DNA from: Schistocephalus solidus
Lineage: Eukaryota > Platyhelminthes > Cestoda > Diphyllobothriidea > Diphyllobothriidae
Length of the DNA: 64,000 nucleotides
NCBI GenBank assembly: GCA_017591395.1
Contig: WEDG01006644.1
Location: 1-64,000, forward strand
Direction: 5' to 3'
The notes below the pieces were generated by a model, which saw nothing but the letters and a program-made list of their open reading frames with translations, did not search any database and had not been told where the DNA came from. Shown piece after piece: positions 11,446-25,100 of the stretch. How positions within the stretch are numbered: the stretch's first letter is position 1; the number at the start of each line of letters is the position of its first letter. The position numbers and the translations under genes were made by a program.

Positions 11446-14400
11446 TTAAATACATATGTTTCTATAAAGTAGTGAGAAACATAGTCACATAGAACGACAA
11501 TATTTTTGAAACATTGGAATAAAGGTGCAGTCATCCACCGTTATCTGTATGAATGTGCAAAGCTTTGGTACGATAAAGCAGTGCCTTTCTGTGAGAATGA
11601 ACGGTATTTCTCAAACAAATATAAATCTAGTTTATGTTTGAATGTACCCGTCGTGTCCGCCCGTATGCTGTCCTCTGGGAGTCCGTTCTAGGCACCGAGA
11701 ACTCGCAGAGAAACGAACTTTAATTGTTGTGGCCAATTAAAAATTTTTTCGAAGTGTAGAGCACAGTCCTGATTCCTTACGAGCCGGTATATCTGTATGA
11801 GATCGCCTCGAAACTGCCTGTACGCAAGAGGGAACAGGTTAAGAGCATCAAATCGGCATTTGTACGATGAAGACTTAAGACCCTTCACGACTTTTTGCCC
11901 TCCTTTGAACACTTTCCAGCAGTTTGTTATCTCTATGTGGGTCATGGTCGCCACGCACGTGGTCCAAATTCCTGGTGTGAACGAAAAAACGTCCCGTACA
12001 TTTTTCCAAAGATTTCCTAATCGATATCTACGAAAGTTCTTTTAATTGCAAACAGGACATTGGATGCCCTTTTGGCCACCCTGACTCATTGATTAAAGGG
12101 CTTAAGGGAAAAAAAAAGGTGTTTCCTTGGTCCTTTTGTTCCGATGCATTTGCTAGGTACTTTCTGTCAATGAAGTATTGATGGGAGTCACCCATTGCGC
12201 TCGCCTTCTTCGTTTTGAGACGCAGTGCGACGCATTTCTCAAAGTTGAACTTCAGCTGTCATTTATCGGACCAGTCAGATAGGCGATTGAGTCCGTCTTC
12301 TAAAGTCTGCTAATCAGTACTTCATCTGATTGGTTGCCATACCTTGATCTCGTCCGCAAATATGACTTCCGTGCTGTCCAATCCATTCATAAAATCATTG
12401 ATATAGATTAAGCAAAGTAATGGCCCAAGAACGGAGCCACTCACAACCGGCACAAAAATTGATTTCGCATTACCAATGCACACGGACTGTAATAGGCCCA
12501 TCAAGACGTTTTATTTCCAATTGGGTAAATTCCCTCTTGATCCGGATTCTCGGACCTTGTAGAATTACATGTGGTGGGGATACTTATCTAAGGCTTTTTT
12601 TGAAGTCAATGTAGACGACACTAACGCTGGTGTCCTCATCTAATGACTTGGACCTCTGCTCCATTGAATAGAGCATATTGGTCAAGCAGGAGTGGTTTCG
12701 TTGAAATCCGTGTTGAGCACTGTCCAGGAAGTTTTTTTCTTCGAGAAACTTAATGCTGGCATTTTTGATGATCCTTTCAATCACATTGCAACAAATGCAT
12801 GTTAGGCTCAACAGTCGATAGTTTTTAGCGCTAGTTATGGATCCACTCTTGTGAATAGGGTATTTATTTGCTGATTTCCAATCAAAGGGGAGGATGTCTC
12901 GATCAATGGACGACTGGAAAATACAAGATAGTGGTCTAGAGAGTTCGCTAGCAAGCTCCTTCTGTTCTTTTGCTGGTATTTGATCAGGACCTGGAGACTA
13001 GGCACCGTTAAGTACAAGAAGTTCCTTCTTCACATCTTCTTCAGTGAATTTGATGTCCTCAATGACTGCGTTTTTACGAAATGTATTAAATTCTGCCAAT
13101 TAAAATCCGCTTCATCTGCAAAAACTGATATGATAAACCAACTAAGGTGTTTTGTTTTATGTTAATTTTCATTAATGTCTTTGTTGTTTTCACCTACCGA
13201 ATCTGCCACCCTCTCTTTTTTCTTCAACCTACTAGTGATTTAGCTAAAAAAGTAATTTTAGCTTATTGACGGCCCGTTCTATAATTTTCGCCTCATACTC
13301 CTTCCGTAATCAGCGGATAACGAACCTTATTGCGTTCCGCTTTTGGCGAAATTATTCGTAATGCATGGGTTGAGTTGCTGCTGCATAACTTCTTTAGAGT
13401 TTATTCTATCGGTTTAATTGTATTTTCAAATCTTGCGTCAACCAAACAGGGTGGTGTGCCATTCGGACTTTTTTAATAGGGAAGTTGCGCTGCATAGCTT
13501 TCTTTATAACGCTTCTAAGGAGGGGTCCGATCGACATATGGATTTTCGGTAAGAATTTTTTGCCAATTGAATGGCGATAAGTCAACCCTCATGGCCGAGA
13601 AATTCGCGCGCCGGTAATTTAACCGAACATCAGGGTTCTCCGTTTGCTTGGTGTGCAAACAGTATTCCCACAGAAGCATGACATGGTAACTTTCACCAAG
13701 TGACGCGAGTGAACTTAATTCATCCACATCAATTAGATCCTTTGAAAGAACGAGATCTAGGCAATTCACCATTTGAGTCTCTTTAACTCTCTTTGAAAAT
13801 GTACCATTCTGTACGAGGAAGAGATACATCGCGAGCTTCAATAGTCTGTAGCTAAAGAAATATCGCAATCTTTTTACAGATAACGTGCTCCAGTCAATCA
13901 ATGGTTCATTAAAATCGCCGGCGATAACTGTGTCTTGAGTCTGAGCTGCATCTTTAATTATTCCGATGAGCATCTCGTCAATTTCGGGTTGATTTTGCGG
14001 TCAGTGTATAGTCAAGAAATTCCGATTTTATTCTGCACGCCTCTTAAGTTTTAACTAAACTTCTTCGCATTGCAAGTGCAAGCAATTCTGCGTTCAGATG
14101 ACATGATTGTTTTATTGACGAAAATTGCTATTCCCCCACCTTTTTATGCAGTCTGTCTCGACGGAAGAGTTGATATCCATCGATGGAAATTTCATTATCC
14201 AGCATTTCCGCCTGCAAGCAAGTTTATCTAATGGAAATGACATCCGGATGCACATCGGATTTCCGTAGTTTCAGTTCATCTAGTTTCTCGAAAAAACTCT
14301 GTGCATTTGTATGGAGCTTCTTCTGGACAGCTTCTTGGACAATATTTACACTGGGATTGTTAGAATGGCCATCCACTGTCTGAGAAAAGGCTACTGCTTT

Positions 14401-15300
14401 TTGATCGAACTGGAGGTCGATGTGCTTACGGACATTTTTTGCACTGAGTGGTATTTGGTTGTGATCTGGCTGCCTTCCATACGCTGTGTCATGGGCTTTC
14501 TCCAGAGAAACGACCTCTGGGCGTGTATGATTTCTATATTCTAGATTTCGAGATTTCTTTAGCCTAGACTGGATCGCTTGAGGAGTTCTACTTTGAGCCC
14601 TCTCCATTTCTCCCTCTCCGCAGATGAAAAATCTACCTGAACAAAACGGTTGGATGAGAGCTTCGAAACAAAGGTTTCCTGCTCAGCAAAAGCTGGACAT
14701 CTAACTCATTCTGCATGACAAGTTTCAGTGGTATTGTAAGGTTGGAATCATCATTTGATTCTCTTAATTGACCCACTATGAAGGCCTTTAGAATGTTGAC
14801 CCTCTCGTCTTTTTTTAAGTGACATTCAAGATACCTCTGGAATAGCTCCATCTCATCATGTATTCTTGCTTGTGTGGTGCCAGATGTAGATACAGACATG
14901 CCTTTGATAACTGTACAATTACTGTGACTCACTAGAGGCCTCTGTGGTTGTTTCTTATTTTCGGGGATGAGATTAGGGTCGCTAAGATTTTCGTCGTCCT
15001 CTGCGTTCAGGGGTTTTTTGCGACACCGCCTTCGCTTTGTTCTCTCCTTAATGCGGGTTCTTGGTTAGTTGCAATTTTCGACGACACAGTTTTTGCTTGC
15101 AGAATACTTAAATTCAACCCACTCAAATTGACATTCTGGCTTAGTCTGGCGTTCTTGGACGTTCTGCGACGCTCCTTTATTTTATGACATCCATGCCTTT
15201 CGTCCTTTTGATGTACCAGATATTCGTTGTCAATTACACCAAACTGGCGTACTACTCTAAGGTTGGGAAAATGAAAATACTGCCTATTCTGATCCAATTC
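11446..15300 (-). mobile_element. LINE-C, long but broken copy with ORF1, endonuclease and RT parts
   Basis: Read on the minus strand the parts are in LINE order. ORF1-like frames lie at 15297-14224, including VIKGMSVSTSGTTQARIHDE and a QNELDVQLLLSRK end. The endonuclease part at 13973-13515 has VIAGDFNEPLIDWS and NCLDLVLSKD. RT parts follow: STSVSVVYIDFKKSL (near 12600), SVLGPLLCLIYINDF and VIFADEIKVW (12450-12350). The C-terminal domain has LNLFPLAYRQFRGDLIQIY (about 11850). Stops and frameshifts occur throughout. It is a CR1/Jockey-group element by motif, nearly full length, transcribed away from DRC2, with its 5' end about 700 bases upstream of the DRC2 start codon. Confidence 0.75.
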
Positions 15301-16006
15301 TTAGTGAAGAAAGTTTGGCAGAGTGTCCAGGAGACCAAAATGTCTAAGAAAGTCAGTTCCTCTGAGCTCAAGATTTTCAAACCGAATTAAAAACGCACAC
15401 TAGACATGCCGTGTGACGGAATTTGAGATCCTCCGTTCACTAGCACACAGGAGGCTAAATAAAATCGCAGAATATTTCCGACTAGTAATAACGTATATTT
15501 TTAGAAATGGGTTCCTTTATTGCTCCCTTTTATATTCCAGGGGTCATGTGAAGTCAAGCATTACGTAGCGAATTGAATGAATGAGAATCTTGAAGTGTGA
15601 TACATTCAGGTCCTTGGTCTTACTTCAAACTCACTATACTTAATTTTACCAGATTCTTTATTGTGTCGTTCTTCACGCTTCAAATTCACTATAAGGTCAT
15701 ACCACACCATTTTTATTTTTCTTGTGACTGAATAGTATATGAATTCTTTGTTTAGTAGGTAATTGACTTCAATTACCGCTAATTTTCAGACCCTTCCTGA
15801 TACAGAAGTTAAAAAATCTTCGAGCTAAACAGAAAAAATAATACGATCTCTTTTTTGAGGGGTTTTTTATATTAAACATTGACAAAACAATGATGTTTAC
15901 ATTTTCCAAAGCACATTGTTTTTCTTCATAACGGCATTTCCTCGTCAATGACCGTGTCATAACAATAACCTCTGCGGGTCTTTCAAACATTTGACTATTG
16001 CGTGAC
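15301..16006 (+). promoter_or_regulatory. upstream region of DRC2, likely holding its promoter
   Basis: This 0.7 kb lies between the 5' end of the antisense LINE-C and the DRC2 ATG. It is AT-rich and holds no supported exon. There is no clear TATA box at a fixed distance. No spliced-leader acceptor (pyrimidine tract plus AG) sits directly before the ATG, although flatworms often use trans-splicing. Promoter function is inferred from position only. Confidence 0.3.
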
Positions 16007-16132
16007 ATGCCACCGAAAAAGGGAAAAGCTAATTTAACAGACGCAGAAAGAGCCGCTATTCTTCGGGCTCAAAAGCGGGCAGAATTAGAGGCAAAAAGAA
16101 AAAAAGGAGAGCTTGTGAAACAGTATTTGACT
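16007..16132 (+). CDS. DRC2: DRC2 exon 1 (residues 1-42)
   Basis: Starts [16 protein letters not shown], a Lys-rich head like the MPKKEKK start of vertebrate DRC2, and ends ...QYLT in phase 0. The donor is GTAATC. This is the only ATG giving the conserved head. Confidence 0.88.
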
Positions 16133-19100
16133 GTAATCAAATTTTTCTATAGGCTAATGTGTATAGGTAAAACTTGAAAAAGAACAAAAAGCAACTGTTG
16201 GGAACACCTTCCGACTAAATCACCGATGGAGAGTCTTGCTGCGAGAGGAAAAAGTAAAGGAACTCAAGGCAGATCTGGAGATTTTGCGCCAAACTTTCGA
16301 AAGAATTTGTGACAGGTTTTTGAATTTCGACTTTCGATATTGGTAGGAAGGATAATATCCTTAAAACACTAAAACAGGAATTGGACGAGTCAGAAGAGCA
16401 GTATATGATGTCTTTAAGGAACCATCTGTACAATATTCATCTTTTAGTTGGTAATGTTTTTTTCTATTTTCGCCATTTACATACTCGGTTATAATCGAGT
16501 ACTGAGAAGTTTCGATTAAGTTTGGGTTTCTTTTTCCAGCAAAAGCTAGTCTTATCTTTTGATAGACAAACAACCAAGCTTTTTTTACTTTATTTTTGTT
16601 AATTGCCGCCTCCTTTGAGAGGTTCACAGTGCCAAACATTTGGCCATTCTTGGAAAGAATTTGCTAGGTTGAAGAACTAATTATTCTTGCATCATGTTCA
16701 TCACGTACGTTTTAAAACTGAAAACCATATATTTAAAATGCTTTAGAACTCCTATCAGGACAATTGCACTTAATTTTGCTCATTTATGTATCAATTTTCT
16801 CACGAATAATCAAAATGTAAATCTCTTTATTGTTTGGGTTGATTTGAATTAAAATTAAAAAGCCGTATTATTCCCGCTAACTAATGATTCTTTCTTTTAA
16901 TGGCTAGATATTTTTAAATATAATATACAAATAAGATAAACGGAAAAGCGGTTATGGGTTAAACTGAATAGTTCAAATTAATTATAGAAGGAGGCATGTG
17001 CATCTAAACAAATTTATCGTGATGCGGACATTTTGAGGATGCTGCAGATTCATTACTGTTCCAACGTTGCAGCAAATTATATGCAATTAACTGTGAAGTA
17101 ACTCAGTAATCAAAATACTTGCAAGCATTCACAGCTTTTAACTATGATGTAAGTTAACGTTGTGAGCCTACGGATCGCATCGAATGATTTGAATACATGG
17201 TTAATATGATACCTAGGCTGCTCACAGCTAACAGGTTAAAAAAGAGCATTATTAAAAATACATAATTTTGTGGAAAACACAGGTTGTATGTGTGCCATTA
17301 TAATGAATTATATGAATGGTTGGCTGTTTGAAATCAATTTCGCCACAAACAATCTGAACCTAGATCAATTAATGGCTTAGTACTCATGTGCATATTTCAG
17401 TGTGTAGAAGAATTCCTTGCCTATTTCACGCCCATGCAGAATACTAACCTGCCTTGATAGAAAAACTCGCATGGATAGCACTATTCATCGGCTGATTTCC
17501 AAAGGGCTTAAATAATGTACAAGCTGCCCTATCAGCAATATTACGGAAAACATTGCAAAGATGCTGGCTGTAATGCTCCTAAAAACTTTAGAAGTCAGTA
17601 TAGCAATTCACGCTGTCTTAGCAATTTCAGTGTACTTTAGAGGATTTCAAACCATTTGCCTATCGAATTGGCTCATTTTTGAGAGGTAACATTGACCAAC
17701 CGTCTCGTCTCGCTACTTTAATGAGGTCGTCGCCAAATTTTATTTTATACACCAATAATTGCTTCAATATGTAATTTCAGTAAATGATTTAGCCTACGTT
17801 TAAAGCTTTTACGCGTTAGGGGTTCGGATCCTATCCGCCCATCCAAATCCATTTTAAATTACACGTAATAATCCAAAAAACTTAAAGGTATATTTCGGTG
17901 GATTTTCGAATCTTCAGTCCACCCCATATACAGCTAGTCCAATTGCAGTTCCTGACAGAAAGCGCATCAGGGTGAGTAAAATCAACTCTAAATGACATAA
18001 GCAATTACCCACGACTAGAGCAGAAGGCAGGAGTACTGAGCACTGTATTCCAACTGACGCTTCAGACTGAAAGAAGAATGATTATTGACAGATAATTTGC
18101 CAGCCTCGAAGGGTTTTCTTACATACGAATGTTACAGTTCATGCGGTGTCAATGCACAGCTGTGTATTTTGACACCTAAGGTAAAAAATTCTTAAGCCCA
18201 TTTATGGGGTCTCCGAAAACCACGCGGATTTCTATTCAATTTGCCATAAATTAACAGAATCTTAAGTTATTTTAATTATTTTTTCTTCTGCACTAGCTTA
18301 GTCCATAATTTTCTGTCAACAGCATCCGCCTACATCCTGAAATTTCAGTATTCGTAAGGATTGACATACATTTGAGTTTTTTTAATTTTTAAAAATTGAC
18401 ACGTTAGCTTGAAGCAAGTTCTTCAAGACAAAACGTGTTGGCCGATTAAGAGTTGACGTGAGCGTTCGGCTTACAACAAATCAGTTCCAACAGAATGATC
18501 AGAAAATATGCATAAAATGACAACAGACAGTCAGTAGTATGCAAAAGGCTTCATACTATCATGTTGATGCATGTAAACCCCCTGCAGCTTTGAAATGTAG
18601 CGGTTTTTATCGAGTACCTATGATGTTAGTAGGGCAAATCAAACATGCGCATTCTTCTGGTTATACCTTTAAAACGAGTATCTAAATGCCCAGACAGCTG
18701 TTGTACCGATATTTGACCCTGTGCAAGACATGCTTATTAGGGACTCGGCTAAGCAGCAGGTCGCCGAGCGTTCCCCGTGGGCCTTCTGGTAAATCCACCA
18801 ATTTTGATTTTTATCGTCGGATTTTAACCCTATGATCTTAAATGATGGTAAAGCAAATGCCTGTGTGTTGAAGAAGCTACTAAGAAAAAAACAACCCAAA
18901 TAGCGCTTTTCCGCTGTAAAACCAACGCACTGTTAGGATTACAATTGGAGTGGGACTAGCTTTTGAACACAACCGATAATGTACGTGGCAGGCCGATTTT
19001 TTTCTAGTGAATGTGTGAAAGGCATCCTGGCTTTTCGGTTCTTAAGCCATCAGTGCACTGATAATAACAAGTAATTTTTTTGTCTAGAATTGCAAAACCA

Positions 19101-22100
19101 ACGTCTCGAAAGAATGAAATATGCTTTCGATGAAGAACTTCACATGATTAAACGGGAGTTCGACGCAGGTATGATTTTCAGTAAACTTCAGTTCTCCATT
19201 CAAAAAAGAAAAGGAATTCATGTCTACCAAACATGAAAACCAAATTAACGATTTAAAGGATATCTATGTTGCATTTGACAAGCACTTCCTGCAAAAAGAA
19301 ACCGAGGCAAGAAATGAGTACGGAAGCACAAGAGATGAAATGAAAAATAAGGTTAGTTGACGCTTACCCATCCGTTGATGACTTTAATGTGAAATGTTTA
19401 ATCAGGAACCAGTTTTCTTAAACATTATGCTAGCAATTTGACTAGCCTAGTGTCTGCTTGCTATTTATGCTTACCTTTGGGTGTCAAATAATATTATTAA
19501 TATTATTTATAATCTTTATGTGCAAGCTAAAAGACAAAATTTCTTGATGAGTCTAAATTCTACTTCAGTTAATTATTGTGACAGCGCTGAGACTGCTAAA
19601 ATGCTATAAATTTTGCCATTTTATTTCCAAATCCACTTCCTGTTTATCAGTTAGTTGCACTGTTTTCAGGTACAAATATATAGGCCAGGATAAATTCGCA
19701 TTAAATACAAACAAATAAAACCAACATGGCTATTTCGTGCTGTTTCCCCAACCCAATCCCGATCTTTCTATCCGTTTTTTATGGAAGTTATTTGCAAGTG
19801 AGTTAGGAAGACGAAAACCGGTAGTTTTTTTTCTTAGAAAGCAACTAATGGTTTCCCTGAAAGCTTTGAAATCTCAAGAATACCGTGAAGATGAAAGAAA
19901 GATAACATACCTCCAACATAACCTAGGGAGAACTAATAGTTCTGGTGATTCTCAGAAGCAGCCGTTTGCATGGGAGGAGGAGATCATGGTCTGCATACAA
20001 CGAATCCGCTAGTCTGCACTTCAACTAGTCCTCAAGCTAATCAGTTTAACCAGGCAGGCCGTATCTATAAAACATAAATATCCAATCGACTGCCTCATGG
20101 GCGTCGTCAAGCCATGCTTAGCAGTACATCCATATGTGCAGACAGTTAAGACCGAAAAAAACAAGTTTCGCATGGCAAGTATGACTCAAAACTCGGTTAT
20201 TCTATACGGTTTTATATTAAGGGGCTCATAGTTTCCATATGGAACAAATTTTGCGTGTCCAGCATCAAAAAAGCATTTTCAATTGCTGTTTTTTTCCTTG
20301 TTGCATACTTCCTTGAGCTTTTTTAATACATATTGGGATACGCTCCGAAACTGCTTACTTAAGTCAGTGTATCTACTCGTAGAAATAAATAATGTATGCT
20401 AGAGGGGCACACACCAATCGCGTCGCAAGATGTGCTCGTCCAGTTTGGCTTTGTGGCTCACTCTCGAGTTCCACAAACAGCCGCGCCATAGCTAGTGATA
20501 TAGACAGGATGGCAATAACGCCAAAGACAAGAGAGATTGACCTGACCATTTCTGGTTTATTAGCTGTTGTGTATGGTTGACTGGTGAGAGAGAGAGAGGA
20601 ATACGCTTTATTTTGACGTATCATTCAAAATTTTCAGCAAAAATATAAATGGCTCCATTCACTAAGATAATAGGATAAGTAAACATAATATGCAAGAATC
20701 AAAGAGTCAAAAAATGGACATCTAGCGGGGAGATAGTTCTAGTCTGAGCTTTTTTATTTCAGTCTCTTCACACGTAAGGTAGCGTGCTAGAAATGGCAAA
20801 ACGGAGCGCTGGTATGCTGTTGTACGGCAGGCTATATGGCGAAAGCCTCGGCGCATCGGACGGGAAGACTTCACAGCAATCAGCTCAGAGTGGAGGGGAT
20901 GTGTTTCATCATCAAGGATTCGCCCAGCGAATTGTTTGACTGTCGTAAAGTGCCGTTTTGCTATCAAATCCACTAAAACAGTATAAGAAACACCAGCAGC
21001 AGAAGAGAGCATTCGGAGAATACGTTTTAAAAATCAAAAAAATCCTTTTTAAGCAAGGCTGGAAAAAAATCACGGGAGAGCAATAAAGGATGAGGGAAGA
21101 ACACATGCCTCTATAAATCGCCAGATAAGGGCCTGAGGTGTGTGATAGGAACGTAAACGGCGAATATAATATAGAAGTTTACGAATTTTTGTAAAAAGAG
21201 CATTGATATGTTAGGAGAATGAAAGATTCGATGTCAGAGTAACACCAAGGTACCGAAAAGAGGATACCTCGTTGTGAAGGACGGCTGAGAATTGAGAACT
21301 AGGGGATGGTCGCAGGTGAAAAACACATTGGACAGACTTCTCATGGTTCAGTTGAAGGCCATTATCTGACGACCAGGCTGCAACATGGTCAAGGCCATCC
21401 TTCAGACACTGGAGATGTGTCTGATTTTTAAGAGGATGACCAACAACCATGTCGTCGGCATATTTGATGTACAGACAGTCATTTGGTGACCTCAAATCAT
21501 CAGTGTGAAGGGAGAAAAGGTGAGGGGATAAGATGGCACCTTGAAGAACACCGCAGTTGTTTGGAAGGATAGTAGACTTCCGCTTGCCGGATTGTATGAA
21601 TTGAGTACGGGAAGTAAAATAATCTTCAAGCCAAGAGACAACCCAGCCGGGAGAGCCAGACGCGGATGTTTTTTTATTAAGAAGGAGATGGCGCGGGATG
21701 GTGTTGAAGGCAGAGGAGTAGTCAAGAAATGCGCATGCGTACGCACGGCAGCCCTTATCTAAATCTCGTAGAGCCGAATGTACTACAAGGGCAACAGCAT
21801 CTAGGGTACTACGCTGGGCCTTATAGGCAAATTGTAATGGGTCGGAGAAATTGTAGGAAAAAGGCTTAATCGTATCGAGAGCGACTCGTTCAGCAATCTT
21901 CAGTAAAGCGGAAGAGCAGGCTATTGGACGGAAAGATTTAGGACCAAAATTAGCGGACTTTTTAGGGATGGGAGTGATTCTTACTGAACGCCAAATGTCA
22001 GGAATCTTTGACTCCATGAAGGACATGTTTATAAGGTGTGTCAAAATAGGGGAAATCTGAGAGCAGCAGTATTTTAAAACAAATAATGAAACTTCATCCG

Positions 22101-25100
22101 GCCCAGCAGCAGTTGAACCACGAACATTTTTCAGATGTTTCTCCACTGTTGCCACTGACACGGGAGAAAAAACGCTTGGTAGTAACGAAAGGTTGTTTGT
22201 GGGGGGATTGGAGTCGGTAGAAGTATGGATAAAATGTTTGTTTAGATCGTCTAAATCAGCATCAACATGTGGCAGTTTACCACATTGGCCAGTGAGACGC
22301 TTAAGATTCCTCCAGAGTTCAGCAGAGGAAAGCCGAAAAGAAGGTTTGGACGGAGAGGCAAAAAGCTGACTAACAAACAAATCATTTAGTCTGCAAATCT
22401 CCCTTTTTATTAAGATGGTAACCTCCTTTAGACAGCCTCGGAGGCCTAGCTTGTAAAGAAGTTCTTTTTTACGTCTTAAAGATTTTAGATAAGGGGAAGA
22501 AATTCTGTCAGGTCGGACCAAAACTGTATCCAGAGGACAACAAATATTAAAAATTTCTTTTAAAAATGTTGTAAGGAAGCTGGAACACGACTCAACATTG
22601 GATTGACTGAGGAAGACGGGGATAGTGTACGATATGCAAGTCTGGAGAAGTAAAATGTTTTTCCGGGGATGTGTCGTGAACCTTAACTTTCCTTTCGGGT
22701 TTGAGTAGCAGCGCACGTGTAGAAGCGGAGTAAATTTTTGGAAGGCCTAATAATACAGAGTGATCGGAACCAGATAATGGAGCTCTGTTATTAACAAGGA
22801 AGAACTTGGATTGGTTAGTCAAAACGTGATCAAGAGGGGCATCAGCGCGAGTATTAAAGGAAACAAGGTCATCAAAGCCTAATAAAGTAAACGGACGTAA
22901 ATTCACACGATTAAAATCACCACATAAGACAATATGATGCTCGCAGGACAATAAAAGCAATTTTTTCCAAAATAACTTCAAAGAAACGATTAAGCGCACC
23001 TTCACAGGTAGAGGGGGGAATGTAGATACTAACAAATATGATGCCCTTAAATGCATATAAAAATCGGGGCTTACAGATGACAGCAATAATGTCTATCAAA
23101 CCCTCAGAGTAGGAAAATAAGGACTTACAGTTAAAACACCAATCCTTATTGACCAAAATAGCCACCCCACCACCTCTACTGGAGGATGAAGATTTTCGAT
23201 CTGCTCGAAAGCAACAGAAAGACGGGGGGCTAATTAACTGTTCGTAAATGTCACTGTTTAACCATGTCTCTTGAAGGCAAATGACTTGGGTCTTACTATG
23301 TTCTTTTTTCAACAAAAGTAACTCCATATCCTGAGTTTTGTTGAAGATCGAACGACAATTTGTTGAAAAAAAGCCTGGAATTGACTTTTTGTCGTTCGGT
23401 TGACGCTTCAAGGCGAATTACCAACCGCAGCGGTGTTTTTCCGCTGCGCAGGTTTTTGTTGATAAAAGCGTGGTGACGGCCAATAAGCCAGAAATAGCCA
23501 TTCCAATCTCTCTTATCTTTGTGGGTAATATCATACATACTCTCAATTTTTAAGGATTCATTTTATTCCAGTCTCCAACTCACGGTGATAAATCACAGAA
23601 GATAATGTCATGTATCCTTTCAGAGTCTGGAAGACAAACATGGCCTGCGAATCGTTTTGGAAAAAAAGGTCAACGTTCTATGGGCAGAATACACTCAGTG
23701 CCAGGCCAATTACAACCGCGCCACCGAGGAGCGTCGTGCGTTGTTTGAGACTCTGAAGGCCCGCGATGAACAGTCTGTCGTGGAAATTGAGCGCCAAATG
23801 ATAAGACTGCGTGAAATAAATGCCAAAATAGCAGCCGCCAAGGCTAAGAGAAACCGCATTCTGGAAGAATTCGAGGAAAAGAATACGCTCCTGCGTGAAG
23901 AACGGGAGAAACTCGGCATTCACTTTATGGGCCTGAAGGCTCAAATTAACCAGCTCCACGAAAAGCAGCACGTTAAACTGACGAAGATGACCATTATTGC
24001 ATCCGATGTCCGAAAGAAGGTTTGCTTCTCATTGTGCTTCCAATTTAATACATGCTTCTTAACCTTAGACTATGCAAACGGATATAGAAGAAGAGGACAC
24101 TATATAGTTCGATCTGATCCCTTGCAAGAATCACTCAAAGTAGAAACTACTGTTTATTGAGTGTTAAGTGAATAATGCTTTTCCAGCGAGTGAAAAAATT
24201 ACCTGTGGCAAGTCAAGAAATTTGGATTCAAACACTATATGGGGCATTTGAACACAAATATAAGGGACGAATAGAAAACCCAAATGACAGGTTATCGTCA
24301 AATCCGACAATGTCCACATACAGGTGAAGGTAGGGACGGTGACTTGCGCGTGAATTAGTTTACAGTGATGGTGGACTTGCGAGGCATCTACCGCACTTGT
24401 GTCGGTTCTTAAGAAAGAGTCAATAAGATCAGAGGTGGGATCTACACGTACCACCAGGGTTTCGTCTATACACAATGGATCCCATTTTCATATAAGAATG
24501 GGGGAGGGGTTGCGAATGCCGCAAAGACTCCATTAAGGGGAAACCATCAAAGCCCGATTCTCAAACCGCTAGTAGACCACTCTGCACAAATAAAACTGGG
24601 ATGTCTGGGAGGTCCGAGTTATCCAGTCGTTTGGCAGCCTTCCGGGCCACGACCATTAGCGCATCGTGAAAGCTTCAAGCGCATCAGGTTTATTTTAGTG
24701 AGAAATATGCTGAAGAAGTGTGGAGAAAGAGTGCCCAGTATCAATCTCATCTTCTCTTCCATCTCTCATGTACCGATCGATTGGCCGGCCCGGTCCCCCA
24801 ACTGATACCGAAAGCTGACGCAGCAACTGATGAAGCTAATCAGCCTGACTACGCGTGCCACACACGACTCAACACCCCAAAAAGGATTGGACTGCTTGAA
24901 CCTTACAGGCTTTAGCATGTCATAGAGGCCAGATGGAGAAGGAGCCAAAGAGAATAAGTCCCAATTACATGAAACGTGACTATTCCATATCTGTTATCAC
25001 TGGTAAACGGGTTTTTTCGCTGTATGTGTTGGCCAAGAGAGAGAGGTGCTTATGCGGTCTGACCAACAGTGGTTAATTGCAGATTTTCGTGAAGGCGCAC

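Noticed and set aside
21541..21762. Plus-strand frame opposite the LINE-E RT
   Set aside because: It is the complement of a well-supported RT frame and shows no domain.
23678..23971. Minus-strand frames of 69 and 97 codons
   Set aside because: They are the complement of DRC2 exon 6, whose plus-strand protein is clearly conserved.
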